NCBI RefSeq assembly: GCF_018326425.1
Contig: NZ_AP024601.1
Location: 2,778,001 to 2,842,000, forward strand
From: Polycladomyces abyssicola
GTDB lineage: Bacteria; Bacillota; Bacilli; Thermoactinomycetales; JIR-001
Reading direction: 5' to 3'
DNA: 64,000 nt
Part shown: positions 63,736-64,000 of the stretch, in pieces
Numbering within the stretch: position 1 is the stretch's first letter
How the letters are laid out: each line of letters begins with the position of its first letter
Notes under the pieces: model-generated
Database searches by the model: none
Seen by the model: only the letters and a program-made list of their open reading frames with translations
Told to the model about the DNA's origin: nothing
Made by a program: the position numbers and the translations under genes

Positions 63736-63753
63736 ATCTCCAGAACTGGAGAT
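63736..63753. repeat. palindrome after the resolvase fragment
   Basis: ATCTCCAGAACTGGAGAT, an 8-bp perfect stem with a two-base centre, followed by T-rich sequence. It could be a weak terminator or a recombination-site relic. Confidence 0.5.
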
Positions 63754-63758
63754 TCAAT

Positions 63759-63788
63759 TTGATTTTTTTGGCAAAATGTGCGTATAAT
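63759..63788 (+). promoter_or_regulatory. sigma-A promoter of a possible small RNA
   Basis: TTGATT, 18 bases, TATAAT. The -10 is perfect. The start would fall near 63795. Confidence 0.65.
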
Positions 63789-63794
63789 ATGAAT

Positions 63795-63899
63795 AAGCAA
63801 TAAGGAGCCCTCATCGGAAGGGCCGCGATCTTTCAACCTAAAAACCTAGCCACAGAAAAGTGACCTGGTAGGTTGGCAGCCCGACGGGTCACTTTTTTT
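63795..63899 (+). ncRNA. candidate small RNA or orphan leader RNA
   Basis: About 105 bases bounded by a sigma-A promoter and an intrinsic terminator (AAAAGTGACC/GGTCACTTTT, 63856-63896, then TTT). An inner AACCTA / TAGGTT pairing adds structure. No open frame with a ribosome site lies between them; AAGGAG at 63803 is not followed by a start at the right distance. A gene on the opposite strand ends at 63918, so the RNA has no downstream target on its strand nearby. I recognise no Rfam class; a riboswitch relic or antisense regulator is possible. Confidence 0.45.
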
Positions 63900-63917
63900 G
63901 CACCATGATGTGAACGA

Positions 63918-64000
63918 CTACCTGTACCACCACAGGATCGTAGTGATCACCTGGAAGATCAGGGACAGCAGAGCGATCGTCACACTCATTAGCACCACTT
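63918..64000 (-). CDS. membrane protein C-terminus (partial)
   Basis: The last 26 codons of a minus-strand frame: VVLMSVTIALLSLIFQVITT, then ILWWYR and a stop. It is strongly hydrophobic with a basic end, so a membrane segment. The gene starts beyond the window, or the internal ATG at 63989 starts a tiny 23-residue peptide. The ribosome site for the latter is poor. It converges with the candidate small RNA. Confidence 0.45.
   Translation of the reverse strand, partial: VVLMSVTIALLSLIFQVITTILWWYR

Overview
The window looks like a chromosome segment of an endospore-forming Bacillota (class Bacilli). Shine-Dalgarno sites are strong AGGAGG types, and TTG and GTG starts are common. It carries two Spo0M-type genes, a YmaF-type gene, a SAM-I riboswitch, and sites resembling those of BirA, FapR and Bacillus FadR. 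GC content looks intermediate (near the low to mid 50s by eye, not computed). A Thermoactinomycetaceae-like or other thermophilic Bacilli host fits, but that is inference.

Layout: 1-2.6 kb, the start of a fadN-fadA beta-oxidation operon (minus strand) behind a FadR-like palindrome. 2.6-4.7 kb, a small accessory patch with a YmaF-family gene between two copies of a TnpB-type (IS605/IS1341) right-end or omega-RNA-like remnant, then an SMI1/KNR4 gene. 4.8-9.8 kb, sulfonate use (tauE-type exporter, yezD, ssuADCB). 10.1-11 kb, an EamA exporter. 11.8-17.5 kb, a complete methionine salvage operon mtnW-X-B-D-K-A from one sigma-A-like promoter. 17.9-22 kb, hypotheticals, small membrane proteins and two Spo0M paralogues. 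22.2-25.3 kb, two closely related APC amino-acid permeases. 25.5-31.6 kb, the biotin operon bioA-D-B-F-H-C behind a BirA operator. 31.8-34.2 kb, a class A PBP with a tandem-repeat tail. 34.2 kb, a beta carbonic anhydrase.

35-41 kb holds the most unusual group: a LevR-type sigma-54 activator, a canonical -24/-12 promoter with an upstream palindrome, then EIIB, EIIA, HPr and EI genes with no EIIC permease. 41-49 kb carries speD, fabI (FapR site), a secreted 5'-nucleotidase, small hypotheticals, an alkaline-phosphatase-superfamily enzyme, ispH and a His/Pro-rich repeat protein that looks like a spore coat component. 49.5-58 kb has a BaiN/HI0933-type flavoprotein, a siderophore-type binding lipoprotein, and metH-yitJ under a SAM-I riboswitch. 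58.3-62.5 kb has bdbC/bdbD and an OpuC-type compatible-solute ABC transporter. 62.5-64 kb is a decayed patch with an Excalibur-domain remnant, a serine-recombinase C-terminal fragment and a promoter-plus-terminator unit that may encode a small RNA.

Sulfur and one-carbon metabolism run through the window (ssu, mtn, metH, yitJ, speD): SpeD uses SAM for polyamine synthesis and yields methylthioadenosine, the mtn genes recycle its methylthioribose to methionine, and MetH/YitJ remethylate homocysteine. No tRNA, rRNA or CRISPR array was seen. Many gene starts were moved from the longest open frame to the codon that has a proper Shine-Dalgarno site.
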